Below the pieces are notes generated by a model. It saw only the letters and a list, made by a program, of their open reading frames with translations, searched no databases and was not told the DNA's origin. Made by a program: the position numbers and the translations under genes. Below, one piece after another: positions 1-6,666 of a stretch of 12,095 bases of DNA. The stretch covers positions 1 through 12,095 of the forward strand of contig JAJYAH010000135.1 in the NCBI GenBank assembly GCA_021779635.1. The letters are read 5' to 3'. The stretch comes from Pseudomonadota bacterium. GTDB lineage: Bacteria; Pseudomonadota; Alphaproteobacteria; Rhizobiales; Xanthobacteraceae. Within the stretch, counting starts at the first letter, position 1. Every line of letters begins with the position of its first letter.

Positions 1-14
1 AGGGATCGTCCAAA

Positions 15-1070
15 ATGATGTCTGCGTCTTTGCGGTCAATGACGAAACGCTCCGCCAAGGCCTTGGTGATCCGTGCTGGCCTGGAGGCGGTCGCCTTGTC
101 GGGTGCCGGCCGATTTGTGCCATCCGCGGCGGGGCGCGGCATGATCTTCACGCTGCATCACGTCCGACCCGCGCGCGGCTACGATTTCGAGCCGAACGGT
201 CATCTGTCGGTCACGCCTGAATTCCTGGACGCGGCGATCGCCGTCGCCCGCCAATGCGGATTGCACCCGGTTCATCTCGAGGAACTGCCGGAGTTGCTTG
301 CGAACCCGTCCGACCGGCGGAAATTCATGTGCTTCACGCTTGACGACGGGTGCCGCGACAATGCGACGTTCGCCGCGCCGGTGTTCCGCAAGCATGGCGT
401 TCCCTACACGATCTTCATTACGCCCGGCTTCGTCGAACGCAGCCGGACCATGTGGTGGGAGACCGCCGAGGCGCTGACGCGCGCGGCGGCGTCGTTCAAT
501 TTCAATTTCGGCAACGGCACGGAAACCGTGCCATGTTCGTCGCGGCAGGAGAAATTTCTGGCTTTTGAGCGGCTCGCGAAATTTGTCGAAAGCGTCGACG
601 AGGACGATGCGGTGGCGAAGATCGATCAGGCGGCGATGTCTGCCGGGATCGATCCGCTTGGCATCGTGGACCAGGAGATCATGACGGCGGCTGAACTGCA
701 GGATCTGGTGGCGGATCCGCTGGCGCGGCTCGGCGCGCACACCATCACGCATCCCAATTTGTTCCGCGTATCCGACGATCGCCTCAGGCAGGAAATCGAA
801 CAATCCGCCGCCCGGGTCGCGGCCTATAGCGGTCGTGTACCGAAGTCTTTTTGTTATCCTTATGGCGGCCGCCACGCCGTCGGTCCGCGCGAGACCAGAG
901 CGGCGATCGACATCGGCTTCAGCCTGGGCGTGACCACGCAGCCCGGCGTCCTGAATTCGGCAAGCGTTGAGCGGCTGAGCGAGTTGCCCCGCGTATCGCT
1001 CAACGGCCAATACCAGAAGGGCCGCTACGTCAGGGCGCTGGCATCGGGCCTGCCTTTCTTCTTCATGTAG
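15..1070 (+). CDS. Polysaccharide deacetylase (NodB-homology, carbohydrate esterase 4 type)
   Basis: This 351-residue protein most likely removes acetyl groups from an N-acetylated sugar in a cell-surface or exported polysaccharide by metal-dependent hydrolysis. The NodB-homology motifs are all visible. Motif 1 is FTLDDG at residues 107-112 (catalytic-base Asp110, metal-binding Asp111). Motif 2 is HTITHP at 242-247, giving the two metal-ligand histidines. Motif 3 is YPYGG at 281-285. The first ~40 residues contain a mildly hydrophobic stretch but no clear signal peptide, so the protein may be cytoplasmic or membrane-associated. The start at 15 is supported by AGGGA at 1-5, nine bases upstream; a second ATG follows directly at 18. 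The length fits the longer deacetylases found in rhizobial exopolysaccharide clusters. The substrate cannot be read from the sequence. The gene looks intact, and any co-transcribed upstream genes lie outside the window. Confidence 0.9.
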   Translation: MMSASLRSMTKRSAKALVIRAGLEAVALSGAGRFVPSAAGRGMIFTLHHVRPARGYDFEPNGHLSVTPEFLDAAIAVARQCGLHPVHLEELPELLANPSDRRKFMCFTLDDGCRDNATFAAPVFRKHGVPYTIFITPGFVERSRTMWWETAEALTRAAASFNFNFGNGTETVPCSSRQEKFLAFERLAKFVESVDEDDAVAKIDQAAMSAGIDPLGIVDQEIMTAAELQDLVADPLARLGAHTITHPNLFRVSDDRLRQEIEQSAARVAAYSGRVPKSFCYPYGGRHAVGPRETRAAIDIGFSLGVTTQPGVLNSASVERLSELPRVSLNGQYQKGRYVRALASGLPFFFM

Positions 1071-1125
1071 CTTCTGCGGCTGAGCTTGCCGCTCCGCACG
1101 GATGATGCCGGTGAAGCGCGATGAG

Positions 1126-1347
1126 ATGAATCTGCCGCGGATCGGCACCTTTCTGGGCCGTGCACGATCGCCCGGGAATTCCCATCCATCGGTGGTTGCC
1201 GTGCGCGGCGGCGACGTCGTCGATATCACATCGAAACAGGCACCGACCGTTCGCGACATCCGCGAGATGGATGATCCGGCCGGCTATGTAAGCAGCGCAA
1301 GAGGCGAAGCCGTCGGTTCGGTTGAGGTGATCGCGGCGAATAGCCGG
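1126..1347 (+). pseudogene. 5' fragment of a fumarylacetoacetate hydrolase (FAH)-family gene
   Basis: From ATG 1126 the frame encodes about 74 residues. They resemble the N-terminal domain of long FAH-family proteins of the 2-keto-3-deoxy-sugar-acid dehydratase/hydrolase type. Telling pieces are LPRIGTFLGR, SVVAVRGGDVVDIT, a short APTVRDI segment and a final EVIAANS. Resemblance stops near 1345. The ORF continues in frame to 1605, but those residues look like the antisense of a recombinase fragment rather than an FAH catalytic domain. The metal-binding ExE/D residues of the catalytic domain are therefore absent. A complete relative would be roughly 380 residues, so only about a fifth remains. 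No convincing ribosome binding site precedes it, although an in-frame ATG at 1102 also exists. The family call comes from remembered sequence patterns. Confidence 0.55.
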
Positions 1348-1626
1348 GCGCTGCAGCCACTCAAAACAAATGACGGTGATTGCGGCCGCCTCGACCTCTC
1401 CTGCCTCGATACAGCCATGCGCGAAGGTGCAGACTTTGTCGCGCGTTGCCGCGGGCTTGATCTTTTTCACACGCGCGACTTTCTCCAGATAGGGGTCCGT
1501 CCGCTGATATTCACGGAACAGCCATCGACAGTCCCAATCGCCGGTGACGCCGTGGAGGAGATCGGCAATTTCGTTGGCGATCCCATTCGTCGATTTGCGT
1601 ATTGAGAGTGGCCGGCCGTCCGCCAC
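1345..1626 (-). pseudogene. Fragment of a phage-type/tyrosine recombinase (integrase)
   Basis: On the minus strand, GTG 1626 opens a frame with WLFREYQR, then DPYLEKVARVKK, then KPAATRDKV, and finally AAITVICFEWLQRP. These resemble parts of a family of tyrosine site-specific recombinases common in Bradyrhizobium mobile elements; in them the FEWLQRP segment precedes the catalytic domain. In relatives the YLEKV segment and the KPAATR segment are separated by a core-binding region of roughly a hundred residues. Here only a few residues lie between them, which suggests an internal deletion. Similarity ends at 1345, where the frame runs into the antisense of the FAH fragment. The catalytic Arg, His and Tyr are missing, so it cannot be active. 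A TGA lies three codons upstream of the GTG. The assignment rests on recalled family patterns and is moderate at best. Confidence 0.5.
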
Positions 1627-1752
1627 TCCCGTTCACCTGTGAACAGGTCGCGCTGGACACAACGTATTTGCAGCGTTGCGGGTCGGACAAGATCTCAATC
1701 ACGCCTTGTCACGTGCGATAGACCGAAAGAGGAGGATGATACAGTTGGTTAA

Positions 1753-3066
1753 CTAGCGCCTATGCATTACCTCCACGATGCCGCCCAATGCTCTTTCAAA
1801 AATTCGCGGGCGGTAGCTGGTGCGGTAATTGCGCGGGCTTTCGACCACATCCGGTAGCGGCTCCATCGGTTTGAAGCTGGTCACGGGTTTAGTCGCGATA
1901 CCTTTTGAGCCGGCGCCGTGGATCATCAGTGTAAGTTCATTTAGGTGTATCAGGAAGTCAGGTGGCATCGGCTGCGGCTTATCCTCGCGGATCGCTCGAA
2001 CCATCTCTGCGATGCCGAGCAATTTGTCTTGAGCGTAGATCTCGCGGCGGCGGAGCCAGCTCACAAACTTGTGCTTGAGCGAGCGGCCAACACCCTGTTC
2101 TGATTCCACCGCATGTGATTTCCAGCGACGCAACAACCGGAGCTTACGACCGCCGATACCGAAAATCCCGCCAATCGACGGTCGAGCGCGCAAGATGTAG
2201 GCCTTCCGGGCACTGAGGCTGACCCTGGTGAATCGTTCGAGATGGACCGGCGATTGGTCATGGAATGCATTGTCTGCACAGATCTCACCTTTTTCGCCGA
2301 TGATGCGCAGGCGATGGTCCCTTGGTGCGACCCAGGTGCAAGTGATCCGAGCCGCTACTCCGTTATTGAAATCAAGGCACCCGACGGAGAAGTCTGGCGT
2401 GTCTGCGGGGGAAAGCGGCGTATCTGTCGTGTGTTCGACCAAGGTCTTGGAAAATGCAGTCACGGAAGTCGCCGGCCCGAACATAGCGCATATCCACACC
2501 AGATGGTAAGCGATATGCTCGACGGTGCAGCCTTCCTGGAACTCTTCAACATACGGGAATGGAGCACCCGTCGGACTTTGCACCGTCTCGAGTTTCATAA
2601 AGTGAGCGGGATTGTCGTCAAGCTCCGCATATACGAGCACCGGCTTACCTACGGCGCCGTCGCGAACGGCTTTCCACATGGTGCTCACCGCGTCGCAGTA
2701 GAGATTGCAAGGGGCTCCTGTAAGAACCAAGCCGCGAGCCTGTGCGAGCGCAAACAGCTCGCGGGTCCGGTCAAGATTGGTAGTGAGCGGCTTTTCAGAA
2801 TAAACATGCTTGCCGGCTTCCAGGGCAAGTTTGATCGCGTCGTAGTGAGATTGAATGCTTGTTAGGTTGACGACGATTTCTACTGTCGGATCAGCGAGCA
2901 AGGTATCATAGCTGGGATAAACTTTGAATCCGTAATGACGAGAGATCGTGTTTGCGCGCCCTGTGTCGACATCGAACACGCCGCAAACCTCAAGTTCCGG
3001 ATGTGCCCATCTCGTGCGCATGTAGATGTCGAAGACGTATCCGCATCCCACGAAGGCTATCTTCAT
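1753..3066 (-). CDS. Gfo/Idh/MocA-family NAD(P)-dependent oxidoreductase, long form
   Basis: This is a 437-residue sugar-type dehydrogenase. An N-terminal Rossmann fold carries the nucleotide-binding glycine motif FVGCGYVFD at residues 5-13 and an acidic strand end, VFDVD, at 30-34. The family SEKP motif is at 90-93, with Lys92 expected to be catalytic. The second domain has GCTVEHIAYHLVW at 179-191, placing a Glu-His pair in the substrate pocket, and a beta-sheet element RIIGEKGEI at 254-262. Usual family length is 330-390 residues. The excess is a strongly basic stretch at about 280-340 (many Arg/Lys around RKLRLLRRWK and SWLRRRE), which could bind membrane, polysaccharide or a partner. The likely job is oxidation, reduction or epimerisation of a nucleotide sugar or inositol-like substrate. 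It reads from ATG 3066 with only a weak AGGA about 11 bases upstream. It stands alone and faces a small plus-strand ORF. Confidence 0.88.
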   Translation of the reverse strand: MKIAFVGCGYVFDIYMRTRWAHPELEVCGVFDVDTGRANTISRHYGFKVYPSYDTLLADPTVEIVVNLTSIQSHYDAIKLALEAGKHVYSEKPLTTNLDRTRELFALAQARGLVLTGAPCNLYCDAVSTMWKAVRDGAVGKPVLVYAELDDNPAHFMKLETVQSPTGAPFPYVEEFQEGCTVEHIAYHLVWICAMFGPATSVTAFSKTLVEHTTDTPLSPADTPDFSVGCLDFNNGVAARITCTWVAPRDHRLRIIGEKGEICADNAFHDQSPVHLERFTRVSLSARKAYILRARPSIGGIFGIGGRKLRLLRRWKSHAVESEQGVGRSLKHKFVSWLRRREIYAQDKLLGIAEMVRAIREDKPQPMPPDFLIHLNELTLMIHGAGSKGIATKPVTSFKPMEPLPDVVESPRNYRTSYRPRIFERALGGIVEVMHRR

Positions 3067-3120
3067 TTCTTGCGAATCCTGTAATTATCTAACGTCGATG
3101 ATTTTGCGGATAAGTCTCTG

Positions 3121-3157
3121 GTGCTCGACACAATATTAGCCGGCTTGTGCTCGACAC
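3121..3157. repeat. Direct repeat of 11 bp (GTGCTCGACAC) in a divergent intergenic region
   Basis: The 11-mer GTGCTCGACAC occurs at 3121-3131 and exactly again at 3147-3157, 26 bases apart start to start (about 2.5 helical turns). The pair lies 55-91 bases upstream of the oxidoreductase start at 3066 and before the most plausible start of the small plus-strand ORF (3229). Each copy has GTG...CAC ends. This fits a tandem protein-binding site in a divergent control region, but no known regulator is assigned. Confidence 0.4.
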
Positions 3158-3228
3158 TGTACGATAGGAGTGTGACGAATAGTTGCCTCATTACGCGGCA
3201 CCAATTAATCCAAAATGGGCCGTTTCAA

Positions 3229-3480
3229 ATGCGTAAATATTCCGCAGCGGAAGCTAAGCACCAAGACACCGAAGCTTCCCTGGCACACCTCTTACTGGAG
3301 AACGTAAATGCCGAAGAGATTGCCATTCGGTCCGAAATGAGCCTCACGGCCGCGACCCACCGAAAGAAATTGCCCGCATTCGTCGGAGACGACGTGGTCG
3401 ACTCCGGTCCCTTGCAGGCGTCGGTCAAGGAATTGCTGCGCAATGCTCGCGCCGAGGGCTTTCCATTCAGAGCTGGCTAG
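3229..3480 (+). CDS. Small hypothetical protein
   Basis: From ATG 3229 this frame gives 83 residues; a GTG at 3121 would extend it to 119. I do not recognise the protein. About two thirds of codons end in G or C, which fits a real gene in this genome better than chance reading. There is no clear ribosome binding site. The stretch HLLLENVNAEEIAIRSEMSL (residues 20-39) faintly resembles the helix-turn-helix of LuxR-type regulators (a SNxEIAxxL-like pattern), followed by a basic THRKK. That resemblance is weak and may be accidental. The 119-residue form would run its coding sequence through the 11-bp direct repeats, so the shorter start is preferred. It could be a degraded regulator fragment or an orphan small protein. 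Confidence 0.35.
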   Translation: MRKYSAAEAKHQDTEASLAHLLLENVNAEEIAIRSEMSLTAATHRKKLPAFVGDDVVDSGPLQASVKELLRNARAEGFPFRAG

Positions 3481-3708
3481 ACGATTAGTCGATCATCTCT
3501 CGCCGTGCGACGAGGGTGGCCAATGCACGAATTTTTGCGCCGCAGTCCCGATGACCACCAGGCTTAGTCGCGACGAATATCCGGCATTGCCGAGGTGATT
3601 TTCGTATGAACGCGAACTAAAGCCCTTCGAACTGTTGGACGCCATGATGGCGCGAGCGACGGTCAGGGAGTAAGTGCCTCCTCGTTCGCATGCGGCCTGA
3701 CTTCGGTC

Positions 3709-4446
3709 TCATTCAACCAAGCCAACATATTCCGACAGCGCCTCAAGCTCTTTTTCTTTCACGACGTGCAGAAAAGCATCTTTCTGGTAGACGAGACCAG
3801 CGTCACGAAGCTGCTTCATCGTTCGATTGACATGGACGACATGCAAGCCGAGTGCGTCGGCCAGCATCTCCTGCGTCAGCGGAAATTCAAAAAGCCCCTG
3901 ATTGACCAAGCCAACCGACGACAAACGCTCATGCAATTCCAGCAAAAGGTGGGCCAGTCGTTGCGCCGCACTATGACCACCCAACCTCACCATCTGATTT
4001 CGATAATAGCGAAGGTGTTCACGAGCAACGATAGTACCGAACCGCTCAATGACCGGGAGCAACTGCGTGCCTCTGCAATTTGTGATTTTAGCTATGTCCA
4101 GGAGTTCGACGGGTGTGATCGCGACAATTCCGCTGGAAACGACTTCTCCAATACAACTAAAAGGTTCGAGCGGGTCACCTGGAATGAGGAAACCGGAAAT
4201 CTGGCGTTTGCCATCGGCAACGAAAGTTTGACGGAGAGCCCAACCGGAAATCAGATAGCAAAGACGTCTGGAATCACCTTCTTCGGCTATCAGAGAACCT
4301 TTTGGTCGGGTTTCGCTCAAGGCGGCCCGGACCTGAATTTGCTCCGTATCTGTCAGCCTGATATCTGACGCGATCATCCTGTTCAGGAGCACTTCTCTCG
4401 TACGTCTCGCTACGTCCCGCGCTTCCGCACGCATCTCAAACCCCAT
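3709..4446 (-). CDS. Crp/Fnr-family transcriptional regulator
   Basis: This is a 245-residue cytoplasmic DNA-binding regulator. An N-terminal cyclic-nucleotide-binding-type beta-barrel (about residues 30-150) includes ISGWALRQ at 66-73 and FLIPGD at 86-91. A dimerisation helix spans roughly 135-175. The C-terminal winged helix-turn-helix runs LTQEMLADALGLH at 190-202 with recognition helix VVHVNRTMKQLR at 203-214. The DNA-binding part is textbook HTH_Crp_2. The cysteines visible (63, 98, 124) do not form the N-terminal cluster of oxygen-sensing Fnr, so an iron-sulfur sensor is unlikely. The effector is unknown. ATG 4446 is used; ATGs at codons 5 and 24 are alternatives, and the leader has no strong Shine-Dalgarno. 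It stands alone between gene-poor stretches, and base composition looks less GC-rich than its neighbours. I saw no Fnr/FixK-type TTGAT-N4-ATCAA site in the window. Confidence 0.93.
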   Translation of the reverse strand: MGFEMRAEARDVARRTREVLLNRMIASDIRLTDTEQIQVRAALSETRPKGSLIAEEGDSRRLCYLISGWALRQTFVADGKRQISGFLIPGDPLEPFSCIGEVVSSGIVAITPVELLDIAKITNCRGTQLLPVIERFGTIVAREHLRYYRNQMVRLGGHSAAQRLAHLLLELHERLSSVGLVNQGLFEFPLTQEMLADALGLHVVHVNRTMKQLRDAGLVYQKDAFLHVVKEKELEALSEYVGLVE

Positions 4447-5269
4447 ATAGCTGTCCGGCCCCGCCAGATTTCAGCGTCTATCAGAGGCTCCCATATTTTT
4501 TTCGACGCGATCTGAATGATCGTCGTGCACGCACATTCGCTAATCTATTTGCTTACAACACTTATTGCGAGTTCAGTTCAAAAATAAACCCGATCATTTG
4601 TCCATTCTTCGGTTTTTGACAAGCGCATGAACAAACGGCGAGCTCGGTGCACATCAAAGTAGCAGTTTCCTGCCTTTCTGCCTCGGCGATGTGCGCCCGG
4701 GAGGATTCTGTCAATCAATATAGCATCATGCTGGTTTTCTTTTGATCAGCACCGGGTCGCTAATCTCGGCTGCCCGAACCAAACGGCTGGTGCGGAGTAT
4801 CGAGATCTCAGACTTCCCATCAGACGCTTACGCGCGGCGGCCGAGGGGCGGCTCCGAAATTGGGTTGATGATGAAACCCAGAATGAGGCTTCCGAACGTT
4901 ACCATCATAGTTTTCATACGAGGATTTGCCCGGCGAGGGCCAAACGGGCTCGATCAGGTTTGCAATGCTTCGACGCTGGTCGGTAAACGCTGACGTCGTG
5001 GGATCCCGTAGTTGGGCGCACCCAGATCCCTATCGATACTTCTGCGCTCCTTCAAACGACGGAACGTCTCAGAAGATGTGTCAATTGCCAAAACTGCAAC
5101 CACCTTGGCCAACTTTTCGTTGCAGACCCCGCATGGCTGTGACAATAGCCACGCCAAAGCTGCAATTGACTGCCGGTCTGAGATGTTGGGATCCGGGAAT
5201 CGTTGGCACGGGTGAGGCGTGCCGGGGCTTTGGGCGGCCCAGACTTATAGGCCGGAATCGTTGAGAAAA
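4447..5269. other. ~820-bp stretch without a supportable gene
   Basis: Short open frames occur on both strands, but none has a recognisable domain, a convincing ribosome binding site and gene-like codon use together. The first part (4490-4620) is AT-richer and probably carries the promoter of the divergent Crp/Fnr gene; I could not place -35/-10 boxes with confidence. A 29-codon minus-strand frame (4917-4828) encodes a short hydrophobic peptide without a ribosome binding site. Near the right end lies a GC-rich hairpin, listed separately. Confidence 0.5.
5205..5223 (+). promoter_or_regulatory. Hairpin/inverted repeat in the leader of the 87-aa gene
   Basis: Arms GGCACG (5205-5210) and CGTGCC (5218-5223) pair perfectly over a 7-base loop, ending 46 bases before ATG 5270. 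The 10-mer GGAATCGTTG sits at 5196-5205, overlapping the left arm by one base, and again at 5254-5263 close to the start codon. No T-run follows, so it is not a simple terminator. It could be an operator or an RNA structure in the leader. Confidence 0.3.
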
Positions 5270-5533
5270 ATGTCGGTAGAGCTTACGGAAATTCAGATCG
5301 CGTCTGACTACGACCATGAGGGACGCCTCATCTTAATTGATGGTCGGTTGGTGGCCGTGATGGTGAAGTTATCAGAGTTACACGAACACCTCGCTGGACG
5401 TTGGTATCTTGAAACGGGATATGGGGTGCTGAAATACGAGCGGCCAAGTTTTTTGGATTTGGACTGTGCGGTCGAGTGGATACAGTATCGACTGGCGGGT
5501 GATCCGCTCATTGGAAAGTCCGTCTTTTCCTGA
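5270..5533 (+). CDS. Small conserved-looking hypothetical protein (87 aa)
   Basis: ATG 5270 gives an 87-residue acidic soluble protein with a gene-like composition. It starts MSVELTEIQIASDYDHEGRL and contains LVAVMVKLSELHEHLAGRWYLETGYGVL. The pattern looks like short alternating beta strands followed by a helix, as in compact single-domain proteins. I recall similar short unnamed proteins in Bradyrhizobium genomes but no function. There are no catalytic motifs, signal peptide or membrane segment. The frame is open upstream to 5219, but 5270 is the first ATG and fits the sequence best. There is no strong Shine-Dalgarno. It is isolated, and it converges on the leftward polysaccharide operon, whose likely terminator lies just beyond its stop. 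Confidence 0.65.
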   Translation: MSVELTEIQIASDYDHEGRLILIDGRLVAVMVKLSELHEHLAGRWYLETGYGVLKYERPSFLDLDCAVEWIQYRLAGDPLIGKSVFS

Positions 5534-5556
5534 ATGGGCGCCGGGATTGTTCACTC

Positions 5557-5590
5557 AAAAAATATCAGCCAATTTCACGGGTTTTGGCTG
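5557..5590 (-). terminator. Rho-independent terminator of the leftward epimerase operon
   Basis: Read on the minus strand, arms CAGCCAA (5590-5584) and TTGGCTG (5572-5566) form a perfect 7-bp stem with an 11-base loop. They are followed by ATA and a run of six T (5562-5557). It lies about 20 bases after the TAG at 5613-5611 that ends the severed epimerase tail, which suggests that the original gene ended there. Confidence 0.65.
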
Positions 5591-5610
5591 TCGAAGCTCA
5601 GTTGCCACCG

Positions 5611-5838
5611 CTAGGCTGCGAACTTCAATAACTTGGCCCAGTTGGCGGTCAGTGCAATGCCCGTGTCGACGCTTGTCGATGGCCGAAAGCCCAGACCTGC
5701 GGCTCGCGACATCGAATACTGGACGTCGGTAGCAAACCGCTCTACTTCATCTGCATTCGGCATCAGGCGAAGGTCAGCCTCGGTTTTCATCATGATCGAC
5801 TTCATTCTCGGGCTCCTTTGTGCGATGGCACTAAGCAG
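5611..5838 (-). pseudogene. Severed C-terminal tail of the NAD-dependent epimerase
   Basis: Directly after the amber TAG at 5841-5839 the same frame stays open for 75 codons to TAG 5613-5611. An internal ATG at 5805 would by itself give 64 residues. The tail reads as the natural end of a short-chain epimerase/dehydratase. Its segment YSMSRAAGLGFRPSTSVDTG matches the common substrate-binding end pattern in which a LGFxPxxSxxxGI motif precedes a final helix (here IALTANWAKLL). No frame change is needed to join it to the upstream part. It has no ribosome binding site of its own that I can see, and a Rossmann fold is absent. It would be translated only by stop readthrough or by chance reinitiation. 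Confidence 0.75.
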
Positions 5839-6666
5839 CTATCTGTGGTGGGCAAGCATATATTTTCCCAGTTTTCGAACGGGTACGCGAAGCGCGACGC
5901 GAAGGCCCAGCGATGGGTCGGGGGACGCCAATGGCGGCAGGTCCAGCGCTGCATTAAACCTCTCAAGATATGAATTCCAGGTAGGCACTTCTGGGCCGTT
6001 TGCGTTGAAGTTGTTGAACGTGCCGAAGTCCGTTTCGATCAGGAATCGCACGAGGCGAACCAGGTCGCCGACGTAGACCAGATTGCAGCGACCTTCACCC
6101 CCGCTTCCGAGCGATCTCCAGCGACCGGAAGCAAAGCGTTGGATGTAGGGGATGGTCCACTGTTCGCTGAACGGGCCGTAGACGAGCGTCGGCCGTACGG
6201 CGGCGATACGGAACTCACGCTCCGCCGATTGTCGGCAAATCTCCTCGGCTTCGCGCTTGCCCTTGCCGTATTCCGTGATGGGCATGACGGGTGTTGTATC
6301 TTCGTCAACATTGCCAACCGCAGCTCCGTAGACCGCTACCGAACTCATGAAGATGAGCTTCTTCACGCCTTGTCGTTTGGCGCATTGAATCAGACGGCGC
6401 GTCCCCTCGACCGTGATGGTGTTATCGTCGCCAGGTCCCCGCGCGCAATGCACGACGTAGTCAACATGTTTCAATGCCTTCGTGAGCGAGACGTCGCTCA
6501 TGATATTGCACTCGACAATCTCCAGCGGAAAACGCGCCACTCTTGCAGCGCTTGACCAGCGGTTGATGCCCGCGCGCACTTCGGCCCAGCCCTGCAGGTG
6601 AAATGCCTCGGCAACCCAACCGCCGACGAATCCACCCGCACCGGTGACCAGAATGCGCGGTCTCAT
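5839..6666 (-). CDS. NAD(P)-dependent epimerase/dehydratase (extended SDR), truncated by an in-frame amber codon
   Basis: This encodes an extended short-chain dehydrogenase acting on a nucleotide sugar. Numbered from ATG 6675, it has the Rossmann glycine motif TGAGGFVG at 11-18, catalytic-region SS at 111-112 and the YxxxK pair Tyr136/Lys140 (YGKGK). RPTLVYGP at 161-168 and a substrate-loop region follow to about 275. I choose ATG 6666 because it overlaps the upstream stop as ATGA, with AAGGA about nine bases upstream; ATG 6675 abuts AAGGA with no spacer. From 6666 the product is 275 residues before TAG at 5841-5839. The next 75 codons continue the fold in the same frame, so the original protein was about 351 residues. 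A CAG-to-TAG change is the simplest cause. The product retains cofactor and catalytic residues but lacks part of the substrate domain, so activity is doubtful. Sequencing error or suppression are alternatives. Confidence 0.85.
   Translation of the reverse strand: MRPRILVTGAGGFVGGWVAEAFHLQGWAEVRAGINRWSSAARVARFPLEIVECNIMSDVSLTKALKHVDYVVHCARGPGDDNTITVEGTRRLIQCAKRQGVKKLIFMSSVAVYGAAVGNVDEDTTPVMPITEYGKGKREAEEICRQSAEREFRIAAVRPTLVYGPFSEQWTIPYIQRFASGRWRSLGSGGEGRCNLVYVGDLVRLVRFLIETDFGTFNNFNANGPEVPTWNSYLERFNAALDLPPLASPDPSLGLRVALRVPVRKLGKYMLAHHR

Noticed and set aside
36..1259. Long minus-strand open frame opposite the deacetylase
   Set aside because: It is Arg/His-rich and low in recognisable motifs, as expected for the antisense of a GC-rich gene; the plus strand carries all deacetylase motifs.
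1635..1648. Short palindrome ACCTGT-GA-ACAGGT upstream of the recombinase relic
   Set aside because: Only 6-bp arms beside a dead gene; it may be a leftover operator but nothing supports a function.
2242..2865. Plus-strand frame of 207 codons inside the long oxidoreductase
   Set aside because: The opposite strand has a complete Gfo/Idh/MocA protein with all motifs; this is a shadow.
3766..4368. Plus-strand frame of 200 codons opposite the Crp/Fnr gene
   Set aside because: No domain is visible, and the minus strand has a canonical winged helix-turn-helix regulator.
4828..4917. 29-codon minus-strand hydrophobic peptide
   Set aside because: No ribosome binding site and no neighbour context; too short to support from one sequence.
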